Assembly: GCA_028023455.1 (NCBI GenBank)
Contig: JAQFVV010000184.1
Span: 1,614,001-1,678,000 of the forward strand
DNA from: Epiperipatus broadwayi
Lineage: Eukaryota > Onychophora > Udeonychophora > Euonychophora > Peripatidae
Length of the DNA stretch: 64,000 nucleotides
Direction of reading: 5' to 3'
Positions within the stretch are counted from its first letter, which is position 1. Every line of letters begins with the position of its first letter. The notes beneath the pieces were generated by a model. The model was not told where the DNA came from. It saw only the letters and a program-made list of their open reading frames with translations, and did not search any database. The translations under genes and the position numbers were made by a program. Shown here one piece after another: positions 11,665-22,976 of the stretch.

Positions 11665-14083
11665 TGTGCCAGGCACATTTGATGTGGCCAAGCACAAGCT
11701 AAGGTTAAATGAATAAATGGTCTAAAATATTTAAATAGCCATTAAAGAGGGGGGGGATATAACTTTATATAATCAATATTCGTTATAAATTGAGAGAGAG
11801 AACTGTGGTTATAATATAAACTCACACACACATATGATTAAAGCCGATATTTAAAGGCTTAGAAATATGCATTTGTAAATTTGATTTTTGTTTATTTTTA
11901 TTATTTTTTTTTTAAAAGAAAGAAACTCCAAAATGTAATTATAATTTTGAAGATTTTTGTTTTGTTTGTTAAAGAAATGCTAACATGTTTATTTACAATT
12001 TGTCAGTACGTATTTATTTATTTTTTTTTTGTGAGTGCTTACAATCAATGTAAAAGAAAGAATTTAACATACTATTATTTAAAAATATTTAAAAATAATT
12101 TCAAAATCAGAATTTTAATGGATATTTTTCTCTTCAGTTGCATTTGAGCAAGGGAGGGGGGCCATTGTCTTAAATTTAGACAAAGCCTAAAAGCATTCTG
12201 ATTTCCTGTCCACTCTAAAATAATTTTAACTAGACAAAAAGAATTTAATTAAACTTGCGATAATGTGTGGAGAGAGGAATGTTCAAGTTATGTAAAACAT
12301 TTTTTTTGTTAAAAAAAACCTTCGATTGTGATATTGGAATTAATAAAAAGTAAAAAGATGTTATCATTCATTAAAATTGTCATCAGAGATATTGAGATCT
12401 GGATATAAATAAAACTAATTGGAAATGAAATTTTTGAGATCACTTGGGTGATTACATTGTAATGTTTTACGAATCGGCTAAACCAATTGGTAAAACTAAA
12501 ACCAATTCAATAAGATTTAATTATTTAATTTTTGTGTCATGGAAGGGATACCTGAATTGAGATTGTATTAAGGAGGGATATCTGTTCTGAAGTTGCAAGA
12601 GGGCAGTTCACCTTTACTTTTCGAAGAGAGCAGTTTTACCTTTGCTTTTCAAGGAGAGAAGTTCACCTTTGCTTTTCGAGGAGAGTTTTTTTTTTTTTTT
12701 TTTTTATTATTTTTATAAATTATTTAAAAAAAAAAAAAAAAAACTTTTTTTCATTTTTAAAAAAAAAAAAAAATCCACCCCACCATAAAAAAAATATAAA
12801 GTAAACCACTCAGTTGATTCTGTGAAACTAACTACAACATGCCATCGAAGCCTGCAGTTAACCTAAGATTCATAAAACAAGAAAGGATGATCTATAGTGT
12901 TTAATATCCTGTTTAATATCCATCTCTCCAACTTAAAGATGCAAATCAAGCATTCGCCTGCACATAAAATGATTATGGAGTAAAAGCTCACTTCAGCGCT
13001 TCCATCCAGTTCCACTCCTGCCAGCCCAACATAATGTAAAAGCCTAGATCACCAAACACCAAAGTGATGATGACAAATTCTATGAACTTGTACCACCGTC
13101 AAGTGCAGCCCTTATTGCAGTCAATGAACAGATAAACTGCCCACTCAAAACTCATAAAAGAACGAAGCCTACAAACTTTGTCGGGTATACTATTATTTTT
13201 TGTATGTATGTGTTTATTTTATAACAAGTTAATACCCATTTCATAAATATGTTTATGTAATTGTGCAAACCAATACACCTTGTATGTAACATTAATATTT
13301 CTTTATTTTCTTAATACACGTGTGTGAGTTTATAATCCACAGAGCACTATCTCTCCCATATTAATTATTTAATATACTTTTATTATTAAGAAAGAAATTT
13401 TCTTTATTTAGTTTAACATTTATTTTGACAAGTATTTCCATATGCTTATAATTTGTTTTATAAAAATGATTTATGTATTGTATGATTTTCGTTATATATT
13501 TATTTAATTTGGGAACTTTGATTTTATATTTATCTTATAAATGGTAGGGATATTGGGTTAATAAAAAGATATTATAATTCTAAAGTGACTACTGCCATAT
13601 ATTTTATTTTATTTTTAGCCAGATATTTTATTTTATTTTTATCATTTACTTTCTCTAACCCTCATATTAATTAGTTATGTGAGTTTTTCGATCCCCATTT
13701 TTTTAACTCAGTATAAGAGTACGCTGAGCTAGCGAATGGGATACCTTCTTACCAGGTCCTAAATCTTTATTTTCATGAGGATACTTATTTATTATTTGTG
13801 TATGAATAATTATTTATCGGCACATATGCCCTAATGTTATTTGAACTTGCATATCCTTTCAGGAGGAGAGTTAAGTTTCCTTCTGAGAGTGGTGCCAGGG
13901 GTTGTTTATAGTCTTCTCCCAAAGGTATGTAAGAATCAATCTTTCTATAAGTATCTTCTGTGTCTGTAGCACTGTTACAGTAAAGTCTTTGAATTTCTTC
14001 TTACTTCGGCATGTCACCATATTTCTTGTCATGTTCAATTTATGTGCATGCTCATATTAATCGAGTAAATGTTAACCGGTACA
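11665..14083 (+). repeat. 3' LTR of element 1
   Basis: Direct repeat of 4500-7049. It starts TGTGCCAGG and ends GGTACA, followed by ATAT. Relative to the 5' copy it has a roughly 100-bp poly-T/poly-A block (12686-12795) in place of part of the minisatellite and the sequence after it, plus a small duplicated phrase near 13540-13640. The divergence implies an old insertion. Confidence 0.9.
12686..12795. repeat. Poly-T/poly-A block replacing LTR sequence
   Basis: A T-run, an ATTATTTTTATAAATTATT core and two long A-runs occupy the place where the 5' LTR has minisatellite units 3-5 and about 200 bp more. Its near-palindromic T..A form could be a foldback insertion, or low-quality consensus sequence. 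Confidence 0.6.
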
Positions 14084-14398
14084 ATATATTAATTTTATGT
14101 GCTTATTAAAGAAAGGAAAGATATGAAATAAAATTGAACTTATACAATTTTATAAAATTATATGTAATATGTTTTAAATTATGTTTTTTAGATTATTAAA
14201 AGTTTTGGATAATGAGAAATGGTCATAACAAATAATTTCACAAGAACATTTCAACTGAGAATAAGAGATATTAAGAATAATGAAGTTTTAGTGATTGCTA
14301 GACATGTTTTAACAGGCTGTTTGAAACAGAAACTAACTACAATTAATGTGTTTATGTAATGTCCAGCATAGTATTTTCATAATATAAAATAAAAATAT
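14084..14398. other. Short AT-rich spacer, nothing recognised
   Basis: About 315 bases between LTR element 1 and the older gypsy element. No gene, repeat or signal was recognised. Confidence 0.5.
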
Positions 14399-15189
14399 TG
14401 TAGCAAAGAAAGGTAAAATAAAAGTAATCTAGAATTAATTAGGAATGATTAAAAGCAAAGTAAAATTAAAATAGTCTAGAATCAATTATATATAATTAAA
14501 AGCAAAGTTAAGCAACTTTGAGAATTATTTACAATTAAATATAATGGAAAAACAAGAAATCAATTGTATCCAGAGGAAATATATTAGATAATAAAAGAAC
14601 TTAAGGAATCAGATTTTATATTTAGAGAAGTTAGAACAAACTGATTAAATCTAATTAATCAGCTTAAAATATATGAATTTACTTTGAAGGATAGAATACT
14701 CTAAAAAGAATTAGAACTGGTATATAAATCATCACAGAGGAGTTTTTTGTTGTTTTTTTTTTTGCAGAAATGAGATCTTCAATAACTCCTGTTTGAAGCA
14801 GCAGAAAAGTTGAGTGAGGAATTCTTGAAACGGCCTATGTAAGTCACAAAGCTGATTAGGGAAATGAACAAGTTGCATCAATCTTATTATAATTTATTCA
14901 TCATTAAGACTGATAGACAGTGAATGAACAGACTTTAAAGGTAGTAACCTATATATAATTTAGAGAATGTATGATCAAATTAGTATAGAAATAATATTAG
15001 CTTATAGTTTAAACAGGGATAATGGAATTATTGAATTCTATGATGATAAGATATATGCATCTGATGTACATTGAACATCCTAAATTAGTATTTATATAGT
15101 TTATTTGCATTCCATATTATAATATTTACTAGTTAATTATTTATATGACTTCTAGAATCTTTCTTAATGGGTAATCAAGAGATCAGACA
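14399..15189 (+). repeat. 5' LTR of the old gypsy element
   Basis: Shares with 17295-18151 the ordered phrases AATTAAAAGCAAAGTT, AACTTTGAG, CTGATTAAATCTAATTAAT and TAGTTTAAA..GGATAATRGAATTATTGAA, and with 20842-20955 the end GTAATC..GAGATCAGACA. Both its ends are approximate because of divergence. Confidence 0.7.
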
Positions 15190-15272
15190 TAATATAATTA
15201 ACAAATTTATATGACTTCTAGAATCTTTCTTAATGGGTAATCAAGAGATCAGACATAATATAATTAACAAAT
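15141..15272 (+). repeat. Perfect 66-bp tandem duplication at the LTR/internal junction
   Basis: 15141-15206 and 15207-15272 appear identical. The unit spans the end of the 5' LTR and the first internal bases. Perfect identity inside a strongly decayed element implies a recent duplication or an assembly error. Confidence 0.85.
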
Positions 15273-15389
15273 TGAATTTTGAACTGTGTGGAAAACAAAA
15301 AAGCTAGGCACAATTGAATTTCAAAGCATGTGGAAAGTAAAAAGGCTGTACATGTTATAAAGTATAAAAAATTGGTATACAAAGAATTG

Positions 15390-16035
15390 ATATTTCTAGG
15401 ACATATAATTTTAAAAAATGATAAATGACCATCTCTGGACAAAGTGCAATCAATATAAAATGCATTAAGACTCAGAAAGATTAAAAGAGCTCCAGGCATT
15501 TCTTGATCTTATGAATTATTTGGAAAGCTTTTTACAGAATAAGACAAATATCATGAACCACTTTATTAATTATGGAAGAAAGATAAAAAGTAGAATTGGT
15601 CACAAATTCACTCAGAGGCATTTAAATGAATAAAGCACCGTTTTCATCAAAAAAATTATTAGTTCATTTTGACAATTGTCGGAAAGTATAGTTAATGACA
15701 GATGCTTCAGAATGAAGAATGGGAGCAATTATTTGTCATTTGAGTTATGATGGTGTACAACCTATAACTTAAGCATGAGAACCCTTTTAAAGGCTGAGAG
15801 AAGATGCATTAGTTATTATATTCAGTCTGCAAAATTTTCACTTTAACAACTTGATCTTTCCAAATAGTAATGGGCTACAAATGATTGTTAGGGATATTAG
15901 CCAGAACTAAGATAAGCTTTCATATATTGAAATGAATAAATATATTATCAACATATGATTATCAGTTAATATGTAAGAAAGAGGAAGAAATTTTGCATGC
16001 AAATGCTTTGTCCAAAAAAATCAGATAAAAATGAA
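15390..16035 (+). pseudogene. RT thumb and RNase H remnant, old gypsy element
   Basis: With stops and shifts ignored, the translation shows FLGHIIL, then LDKVQSI, the RNase H start MTDASE with GAIICHLSYDG, and near 15990-16010 LHANALS, the usual RNase H/tether phrase of K02A2.6-like gypsy elements. No intact frame remains. The segment is recognisable only by motif order. Confidence 0.75.
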
Positions 16036-16184
16036 TCTCATAGTAATGAAATAGATGAAGATGTATTCTCAATGATACTTAATAGAAAACAATAGTAAAG
16101 TTGACAAGGTCATCGTTTGTCTATCAGTTTGATCAGAAAATGCTGGTCAATTAGTAAACTGATGTGCCTTGTTGCAGATTTTGT

Positions 16185-17000
16185 CTGAACTATAAAAACT
16201 TATTGGGCTGCAATGATTGTGTATTAATGAGGAATGGAGTTATCATATTACCTAAGAGTAAAATAAAAGTCTTAAAATTATTGCACAAAGGACATTCGGG
16301 TATTGTTCACCCTTAAGTGTTAGTGCATGAATATGTCTGGTAAACAAACATAACAACAGACATTGAAAATTAAAATGTATGGATTATCAGTCTACAATGA
16401 ATATTCAAACTAAAAAATATATACTGTGGCAAGGCAGCTAAAGCATAATAAAGAGTTCACATTGACCACATAAACTTCTAATGATATAACTGAATATCAT
16501 ACTAAAGTATGCATAATATAAGTGGGCAGAGAATCATATTGTAAAGAGTACATGTGTTGATGAAATAATAAAACAATAGAAAAAAATGAAAGAAATGTAT
16601 TCATGTCATGAATTGCCAAAAGTCATGCTTTTAGAATAGATTATTTCATGAATTAAAGTATAAAACATATTTGTATACTGCCAAACACTGTTCAGCTAAT
16701 AAAAAGGGCTAATAACAAAAAAGCAGAAAGCCTTATATGTTGCTATATTACAGCAACAATGTGTACTATCAACAGTTACAGGAAAATATTTGGAAGATCT
16801 ATGATGAGCAGAAAATTGTAAATTAATTTAGTTAATGTTTACTGACATCATGATAATGAAGACAAATATATAATAAGGTAAAAATGTTTGGGTTCGGGAT
16901 TTAATGAACAAAAGATGGCTAGAGGAGATAATTATGTGGTTATTATTCATTAATCATAGTGTGAGTAAAATAATGGGACTAAATATTAGAGACATGTAAA
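16185..17000 (+). pseudogene. Integrase remnant, old gypsy element
   Basis: LLHKGHSGIVH at about 16278-16310 matches the integrase zinc-binding start (LLHxGHxGI) common in gypsy elements. RVHIDHINF near 16453 matches the first catalytic Asp region (HID). Beyond about 16900 no motif can be trusted. Many stops; inactive. Confidence 0.7.
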
Positions 17001-17294
17001 TCATGTTTGACAATGACAGAAGGAGAAAGTAATGTATCTCAAAATAGTAATTACCTTGGAAGATGAAACAAAAAAAAATTGCATAAAATACAAAAAATAG
17101 TTATGTTAGAACTAAAGAAAAAAATTTTATCAAGCAAAATGAATATTGACTAGAACATATGATGAAATTAGAATTCACCATGAAAAAAATACTCATGAAA
17201 TAGTCAAAAATAGAACTTCAGGATGGGCATAGATCATTGAAAAAATAGGTGAAGATGAAAACTGAAGAAATTGCAAAATTACATATAAAAATTA

Positions 17295-18151
17295 TTAGCA
17301 AAGAAAGATTAAACCCTTTAGAAAATTAAAGATAAAATGAAAATAATCTAATTAGAGATAATTAAAAATAAAGTACAATAAAAATAGTTAAGGATCAGTT
17401 AGGTACAATTAAAAGCAAAGTTTAAGTAACTTTGAGTATTGTTTATTATTAAATATTGGGAGTATGGGTGGGTGAGAAATCAGTTATTATCCAGAAGTAT
17501 TTCAAGATAACAAAGAAACTTAAGGAAAGCATATTTTATATTTACAGAAGTTCGATCAAGCTGATTAAATCTAATTAATTAGCTTAAGATATTTTCATTT
17601 ATCCTGAAAGATAAAATATTACAGAAAGAATAATAAATCATCATCTTTCTTGTTTCATATCATTGGAATCTCCCAAAACTATGAGTTAAAGCAGTGGAAA
17701 AATTCAATGAGGGGAATCTATTCCCAGGGATTCAGCATTAAGACAACTGACTAGGAAACTGAACAAGTCACCTTGTTCATCGTTACAAATTTATTTAGGA
17801 ATCAAGACCTGATAGACTGTAGTGAATAGAATATAAAGATTGTGTGGAATTATAATACAAGTCTATATGTAATTTAGAACAAGACTTTAAGGTTAGAATG
17901 GAATTGAATCTATATGTTAATTAGAGAAAGATTAAAATTATTATACTGGCCTATATGTTGTTAAAGAAAGATTAAAATTAATATAAAATTATACTGTAGT
18001 CTGTATATTGCTTGGAAAAAGATTGTAAAATGATACTAGTTTATAGTTTAAATATGGATAATAGAATTATTGAACCCTATGGTAGCAAGAAGTACATATA
18101 CATTGGTATTTATATATTAGACTATTTCAATTAACTAATATTAAATACTGA
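17295..18151 (+). repeat. 3' LTR of the old gypsy element, left part
   Basis: Homologous to 14399-15110 but longer, because a stretch at about 17860-18045 has been amplified. Repeated phrases there resemble CTATATGT..TTAGAGAAAGATTAAAAT, in units of about 45-50 bp. It is cut off at 18151 where the inverted SINE-like sequence begins. Confidence 0.7.
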
Positions 18152-18381
18152 ATGTCTTTAGAAAAATTTAACTTTATTCAAATTTCCAAATTACATTCAA
18201 CTGTTAGTAATAGCACACAGGTTAGTATATGCACAATGTTTTGAGAGGTATTATTTTCCTTTTTTTTTCAGATGTTGCTGACCTGACCAGTGACAGTACT
18301 AGCACAAGAATTGAACCTGGGCTTTTAGATTTTTGAATATTGAATTTTAAATAAAGCTTTAATCAACTGAGTTATCCTGAC
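18152..18381 (-). repeat. tRNA-derived SINE-like element
   Basis: On the minus strand it begins at 18381 with a tRNA-like head. A box-A-like stretch ATAACTCAGTTGATTAAAGC (plus 18354-18373) is followed by a box-B-like GGTTCAATTC (around 18308-18317). A body of about 140 bases follows. The spacing between the boxes is wider than in a tRNA, suggesting an internal insertion. The part from box B outwards is inverted at 20640-20810 on the other side of the LINE. Confidence 0.65.
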
Positions 18382-18439
18382 AAAGGTTGAATATTGAATT
18401 TTAAGGTAAATGTTGAAACCAATTGAGAGTAACCTTAAA

Positions 18440-20639
18440 ATTCAATATTCAAGAATATAAGGAAGTGATCATCAATTAGTAAGATATAAGATACATATTA
18501 ATGCAAAACTAGAGAGACAAAAATTATTAAGAAATACAATATTTACAGTTGATATTCCTAATCTTCAGAAACATTCTAATGAATTTAAATTAGAACTTAC
18601 AAATTGGTTTCAAGTATTAGTAGATTTTGAACATGATTCAGATTTGAATGAAATTAATATGAAAATAACTGATACACTTTTAAAAACTGCAACAAGGATA
18701 GCTGGTAGAAAAAAGCAATAATTTACCAATAAAATTTCTACTGGGGCTAGAGAATTTATGAAGAAAAGAAGGAATATGAAGATATACAAAAATGATGCAT
18801 TAAAAAGGATTGAATATCTTGAATTTTGTAAAATAGTGCAGAAAAGACTTGAAAATTATATAAGAAAGTATAATTGTGAACTAGCAAGAAACGCTGTAGA
18901 AGAAAATAAAAGTCTCAAGAGTGTAAAACAACACTTTGGTATTGGTAGGAAATTTATATCTGCAATAAGAAAAAAAGATGGAATTATTACTAAAAAGAGA
19001 GATGACATCATGAAATGGGTAGAAGACTTTTATCAAGAATTGTATAGTAATAACAAACAAGTATCTCCTATATCTATTACATCTTCTGAATTGCCCAGAA
19101 TTTTAATTGAAGAAGTGAGACATGCAATTAAACATATGAAGAAGGGAAAGGCTACGGGTAATGATGGAATTACAATTGTTATATTAAAAGAAGCAGGTGA
19201 AGAAAGCAAAGTTATATACCAAATGTCTAAATGATAAAGATGTACCAGATGATTGGAAGAATGCAGTATTAATATTTTAAAAAGGTGATAAAGAAGATAT
19301 TAAAAATTACAGACCTATCAGCCTTTTATCAGTTTTATACAAAATTTTTACCAAGATAATTACAACTCATCTACAGAGAACCTTGGATTTCCACCAACCA
19401 AGAAAACAAGCTGGATTTAAAAGTGGTTTTAGTGCCGTAGATCATATCCAGGTATTGAGAGAAGTTACAGAAAAGACAAGTGAATATGAGTTGCTATTAT
19501 GCTTTAGATTTGTAGATTATGAAAAGGCATTTGATTCTATAAACATTTCTTCAGTGATTAAAGCATTGGATCATCAAGGTATAGATCCAGGATGTTGTTA
19601 TATTTTAAAGAATATTTATAAAAATGCAACAGCAATAATTAGATTACATAATGATACTGGGAAAGTCAACATTGAGAAGGGTGTAAGATAGAATGACTCC
19701 ATATCTCCAAAACTTTTTACAGCAGTTCTGCAAGAAGTATTTTGGGGATTAAAATGAGAAGCTAAAGGAGTGAAAGTAAATGGAGATTATTTAAGTCATT
19801 TAGATTTTGTAGATGATGTAGTTGTTTTTGCAAATAATGCTTTAGTGCTACAGGAAATGTTGCAGGAGTTATCAGATGAAAGTAAGACTAAAAATAAATG
19901 TTAAAAAGACTAAAGTAATGTTTAATGGATTTTTTCAAAATATGAAAATAAAGATTGATTATGTTGAGTTAGAAGAAGTTAACAGTTACAAATACCTTGG
20001 TCAGATTATTAATACAAATGGAAACATAATGAATGAAATTAATCATAGAATTAATCTTGTTTGGAATGCTTTTGGTAGAAATAACTTGATACTAAAAGGA
20101 AGAAATTAATCATAGAATTAAACTTGTTTGGAATGCTTTTGATAGAAATAACTTGATACTAAAAGGAAATATGCCTATGTGCTTGAAAAGGTAGGTTTTA
20201 AATAAATGTATTTTACCAGTTTTTACTTATGGATCTGAGACTTAAACACTTAATAGAAGAGCAATACAGAGACTTCAGACCACTCAAAGAAGTATGAAGA
20301 GGTGCATGTTGGGAGTAACAAGAAAAGATTGAAAACACAATATATGGGTAAGAGAACAAACAGTTGTTACTGACCTCATTGAAAAAATTAAAAGACTGAA
20401 GTGGAGTTGGGCTGGACATATTGCTAGAAGAGATGATAATAGATGGACAATTGAAATCTTAAACTGGATTCCAAGAGATTTGTAAAAGACTCAGAAAGAG
20501 ACCACATGTGAGATAGATGGATGAAATAGGAAAAGTGTGCAGGGGTGATGTCAAGAAGAGAAATTAAAGATCAGAGAAGATGGATTGAACTTGAAGAGAC
20601 CTTCATCCTACAATGGATTGATAATGGTTGATGATGAGG
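18440..20639 (+). mobile_element. 5'-truncated RTE-like LINE
   Basis: Translation starts in the end of an APE-type endonuclease (GSDHQLVR near 18455) and goes on through RT: GKATGNDGIT (frame 18758-19234), RKQAGFKSGFSAVDHIQ and FVDYEKAFDSI (frame 19383-19691), the catalytic box FVDDVVVF near 19804, and YKYLGQIINTNG in frame 19876-20109. The 3' end codes for RLKWSWAGHIAR-like and FILQWI sequences, followed by a TTGATGATGAGGATGA tail. The order, the phrases and the TGATGA-type tail fit the RTE clade. Stops and shifts make it inactive; FVDD replaces the usual F/YADD. Confidence 0.82.
20035..20167 (+). repeat. 67-bp tandem duplication inside the RTE-like LINE
   Basis: 20035-20101 and 20102-20167 repeat the same sequence with a few differences. 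The unit (67 bp) is not a multiple of three, so it shifts the frame after WNAFGRNNLILKGRN. Confidence 0.8.
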
Positions 20640-20810
20640 ATGAAGGGTCCAGGTTCAAATCCCATGCTAATACTATCATTGGTCAGGCCAGCAACATCTG
20701 AAAAAGAGAGGAAGCATAAAACATTGTGCATATACTAACCTGTATGCTATTACTAACAGTTGAGTAGTAATTTGAAAAATTTAAATACAGTTAAATTTTT
20801 CTAAAGACAT
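20640..20810 (+). repeat. Inverted partner of the SINE-like sequence, 3' of the LINE
   Basis: Begins with GGGTCCAGGTTCAAATCCC, a better box B than the left copy, and continues as the reverse complement of 18152-18326, ending CTAAAGACAT. The tRNA-like 5' head (box A) is absent. It abuts the TGATGA tail of the LINE directly, giving a LINE bracketed by inverted SINE-derived arms of about 170 bp. Confidence 0.8.
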
Positions 20811-20841
20811 ACCATCATCACAAATCTTCAGGAAAACAATT

Positions 20842-20955
20842 TATATTAGTATATTGAGCGCATTAAATTAGTATTTATTTAGTTTATTTCTGTTGTGTGT
20901 GAAATTATTTACTAATGAACTGATTTTTGTTAAAAGGTAATCGGGAGATCAGACA
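20842..20955 (+). repeat. 3' LTR of the old gypsy element, right part
   Basis: ATTAGTATTTATTTAGTTTA followed by GGTAATCGGGAGATCAGACA matches the end of the 5' LTR (15080-15189). It shows the LINE/SINE block lies inside the LTR. Confidence 0.65.
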
Positions 20956-21966
20956 TAAAATGTAAAGAAATATAAATAGTTTGCAAATTTCAACCATATG
21001 TCACTTTAAAAAATAACAACATATTTAAATTCACCACAAAAGCCATCACAAAAGTTAATTCTTGAATTTATTTAGTTATTTTGACAAAAAGTAAAACATA
21101 TTATATGTAACATTATAATTAAAACTATAAAACATGCCAAAATTATTAACAACAATAACAGAATTATTATATCCTACTCGAATGTAGTAATAACAATTAT
21201 AATACTCACGTGTTTCTGTTTCTTCAAAATCTACAGATGTCATTTGTACTTCATAAAGAGATGAAGAAGATGCACTTTCAGAAGAAAAAGAAATAGTATC
21301 CATATTGCACGTTTAATTTCTTAATCTGCATAAATTAATTATTAGAGATAATTATGTTTTACATGCCGATTTCACAAATCAGAGAATGAAGTTGTTGAAA
21401 TTAGATAATCGTAGCACATTTCTACTATGCTAATTTTAATTTCGTAAATAAAATTAAAAATATATATTAATTTCTTTTTCTTTCGTGTTTTTTGAAAGAA
21501 AATTAAAAACATTAATCCAATTTTTGTGCAAGAAGTTGAGTTAATTGGTTACTTAATTAAAATATACTTTATGCTAGTATTTTGTTTTAAACTTGTTTGT
21601 AAAGAACAATAGCATTTTAAAATTGAATTACTAGTTCAGGGATAACAGCAAAGTAATATTTAGAATTCCATTGGGGATTTCTTTTCTAACCCAGATAAAT
21701 AGATTTGATGATTTTTAGTAATAAAGTGATCTTTTATAAAAGGTGTGTATTAATGTGATTAATTTTTTTAAACTTGTTTCCAAGTCAATAAATACATAAG
21801 TATATTATTATTATTTTATGAATAGCAAAAGTGAAACTAGTTTTTACATCGAATTATTAGACATTGTTTTTAAATTTTAAATATAAATAATTTGTTGAAA
21901 TGAATAAACTAATATATGCATAGGTAAGTGAAATAAAAGCTATAAGGCGTAGCAATGAAATAAGAT
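20956..21966. other. AT-rich DNA around a possible exon
   Basis: Apart from the possible coding exon at 21210-21325, no feature is recognised in this kilobase. Confidence 0.4.
21210..21325 (-). CDS. Possible 5' coding exon of an unknown gene
   Basis: On the minus strand an ATG at 21303 opens 31 codons rich in Ser, Thr and Glu (MDTISFSSESASSSS at the start). They end at 21210 directly before a consensus donor GTGAGT (21209-21204). Upstream, an AG at 21327-21326 after TTTATGC could be an acceptor. Base composition is higher in GC than the flanks. No protein family is recognised and no following exon could be found, so this rests on the start codon, codon-like composition and splice-like signals alone. 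If real, the intron runs leftwards into the old gypsy element. Confidence 0.3.
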
Positions 21967-22119
21967 CTTAAACATCACATGACCACCATCTCTTATGCTT
22001 GTGTATAACTGTTGTTAAAACAGGCAAAACTCGCTATATATATAGCCACACACAGCAAGCTAGAGTAATCAATGGATGCCATAAGTCATGTGCATAAAAT
22101 CTCCATCTAGTGTCTACTC

Positions 22120-22178
22120 ATCCAATATCACCAGACTAGTTTCAGGCTTATGGCCTTCGTCAGTGAGGAGTCTTGGAT
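22120..22178 (-). ncRNA. Type I hammerhead ribozyme A1
   Basis: Reading the minus strand, the core is CUGACGA (22163-22157), stem II AGGC/GCCU with loop CAUAA, then GAAAC-UA-GUC, giving a two-pair stem III. Predicted cleavage is after the C at 22134. Stem I pairs UCCUCA with UGGUGA near the core (one G-U, one weak position), then an internal loop, then AUCCAA with UUGGAU. Every invariant core base is present. This is the copy with a fully paired stem II base (A-U). Confidence 0.88.
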
Positions 22179-22463
22179 CTGAAAGCACTGCACCTAGATC
22201 TTAGGATCTAATGCAACCCTCCAGCAACCACCTTTTATCTCCATTTAGCTACAAAACTATGAGTCTTAAACTGAAAACACCTTAATGTTTTCAATCCAAG
22301 CCCATCAGTTTATATAGTCATATGGGTCTGAACCCAGTTCAGTACCCATACATTTTGGTGTCTTTGGTTCTTTATTAACCATAACCACCACTATCCTATT
22401 TAGGCAGGATTGGTTTTAAGCCAATAAACATTAGATCCTAAGATCTAGGTGCAGTGCCCTCAG

Positions 22464-22522
22464 ATCCAAGGCTCCTCACTGACGAAGGCCATAAGCCAGA
22501 AACTAGTCTGGGGATATTGGAT
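22464..22522 (+). ncRNA. Type I hammerhead ribozyme A2
   Basis: Core CUGACGA at 22479-22485, stem II with GGC/GCC and loop CAUAA, GAAAC at 22499-22503, cleavage predicted after C22508. Stem I is UCCUCA/UGGGGA plus the distal AUCCAA/UUGGAU helix. The pair closing stem II is A-A rather than A-U, which may lower activity. Otherwise the core is intact. Confidence 0.82.
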
Positions 22523-22917
22523 GAGTAGGCACTAGATGGGGATTTTATGCACAAGACTTCTGGCATCCATTGATTACTCTAGCTTGCTGTGTGTGGCAAT
22601 ATATATAATGAGTTTTGCCTGTTTTAACAACAGTTATACACAAGCATAAGAGATGGTGGTCATGTGATGTTTATTGGCTTAAAACCAATCCTGCCTAATA
22701 GGATAGTGGTGGCTATGGTTATTAAGGAACCAAAGACACCAAAATGTACGGGTACTGAACTGGGTTCAGATCAATATGACTATATAAGCTGATGGGCTTG
22801 GATTGAAAACATTAAGGTGTTTTCAGTTTAAGACTATAGTTTTATAGTTAAATGGAGATAAAAGGTGGTTGCTGGACGGTTGCATTAGATCCTAAGATCT
22901 AGATGCAGTGCTCTCAT

Positions 22918-22976
22918 ATCCAAGGATCCTCACTGATGAAGGCCATAAGCCAGAAACTAGTCTGGGGATATTGGAT
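22918..22976 (+). ncRNA. Type I hammerhead ribozyme A3
   Basis: Core CUGAUGA at 22933-22939, same stem II and loop as copy A2 (again A-A at the base), GAAAC at 22953-22957, cleavage predicted after C22962. It lies 454 bp after copy A2 in the same orientation, so a transcript through both would be cut into unit-length RNA. Confidence 0.82.

Larger units (their letters stand above)
4500..14083 (+). mobile_element. LTR element 1: full-length, degenerate Ty3/gypsy retrotransposon
   Basis: The same 2.4-2.5 kb sequence occurs at both ends in direct orientation. Each copy starts TGTGCCAGG and ends near ..CA, and the element is flanked by the direct repeat ATAT (4496-4499 and 14084-14087). Between the LTRs lie, in order, a primer-binding site, a leader, a short gag start, an aspartic protease, reverse transcriptase, RNase H, integrase and a G-rich polypurine tract. 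The order PR-RT-RH-IN and the 4-bp target duplication place it in Ty3/gypsy. Frameshifts and stops break pol, gag lacks capsid and nucleocapsid parts, and the integrase carries an internal duplication, so the copy cannot be autonomous. Confidence 0.92.
14399..20955 (+). mobile_element. Older, heavily decayed gypsy element with nested insertions
   Basis: Two related sequences, about 790 bp at 14399-15189 and 17295-18151 plus 20842-20955, act as LTRs (both begin near TGTAGCAAAG/TTAGCAAAG and end GAGATCAGACA). Between them are pol remnants only: RT thumb, RNase H and integrase. Gag, protease and most of RT are missing. The 3' LTR is interrupted by an RTE-like LINE with inverted flanks. Stops are dense and the LTRs have diverged much more than those of element 1, so this is the oldest LTR element here. 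Confidence 0.75.
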
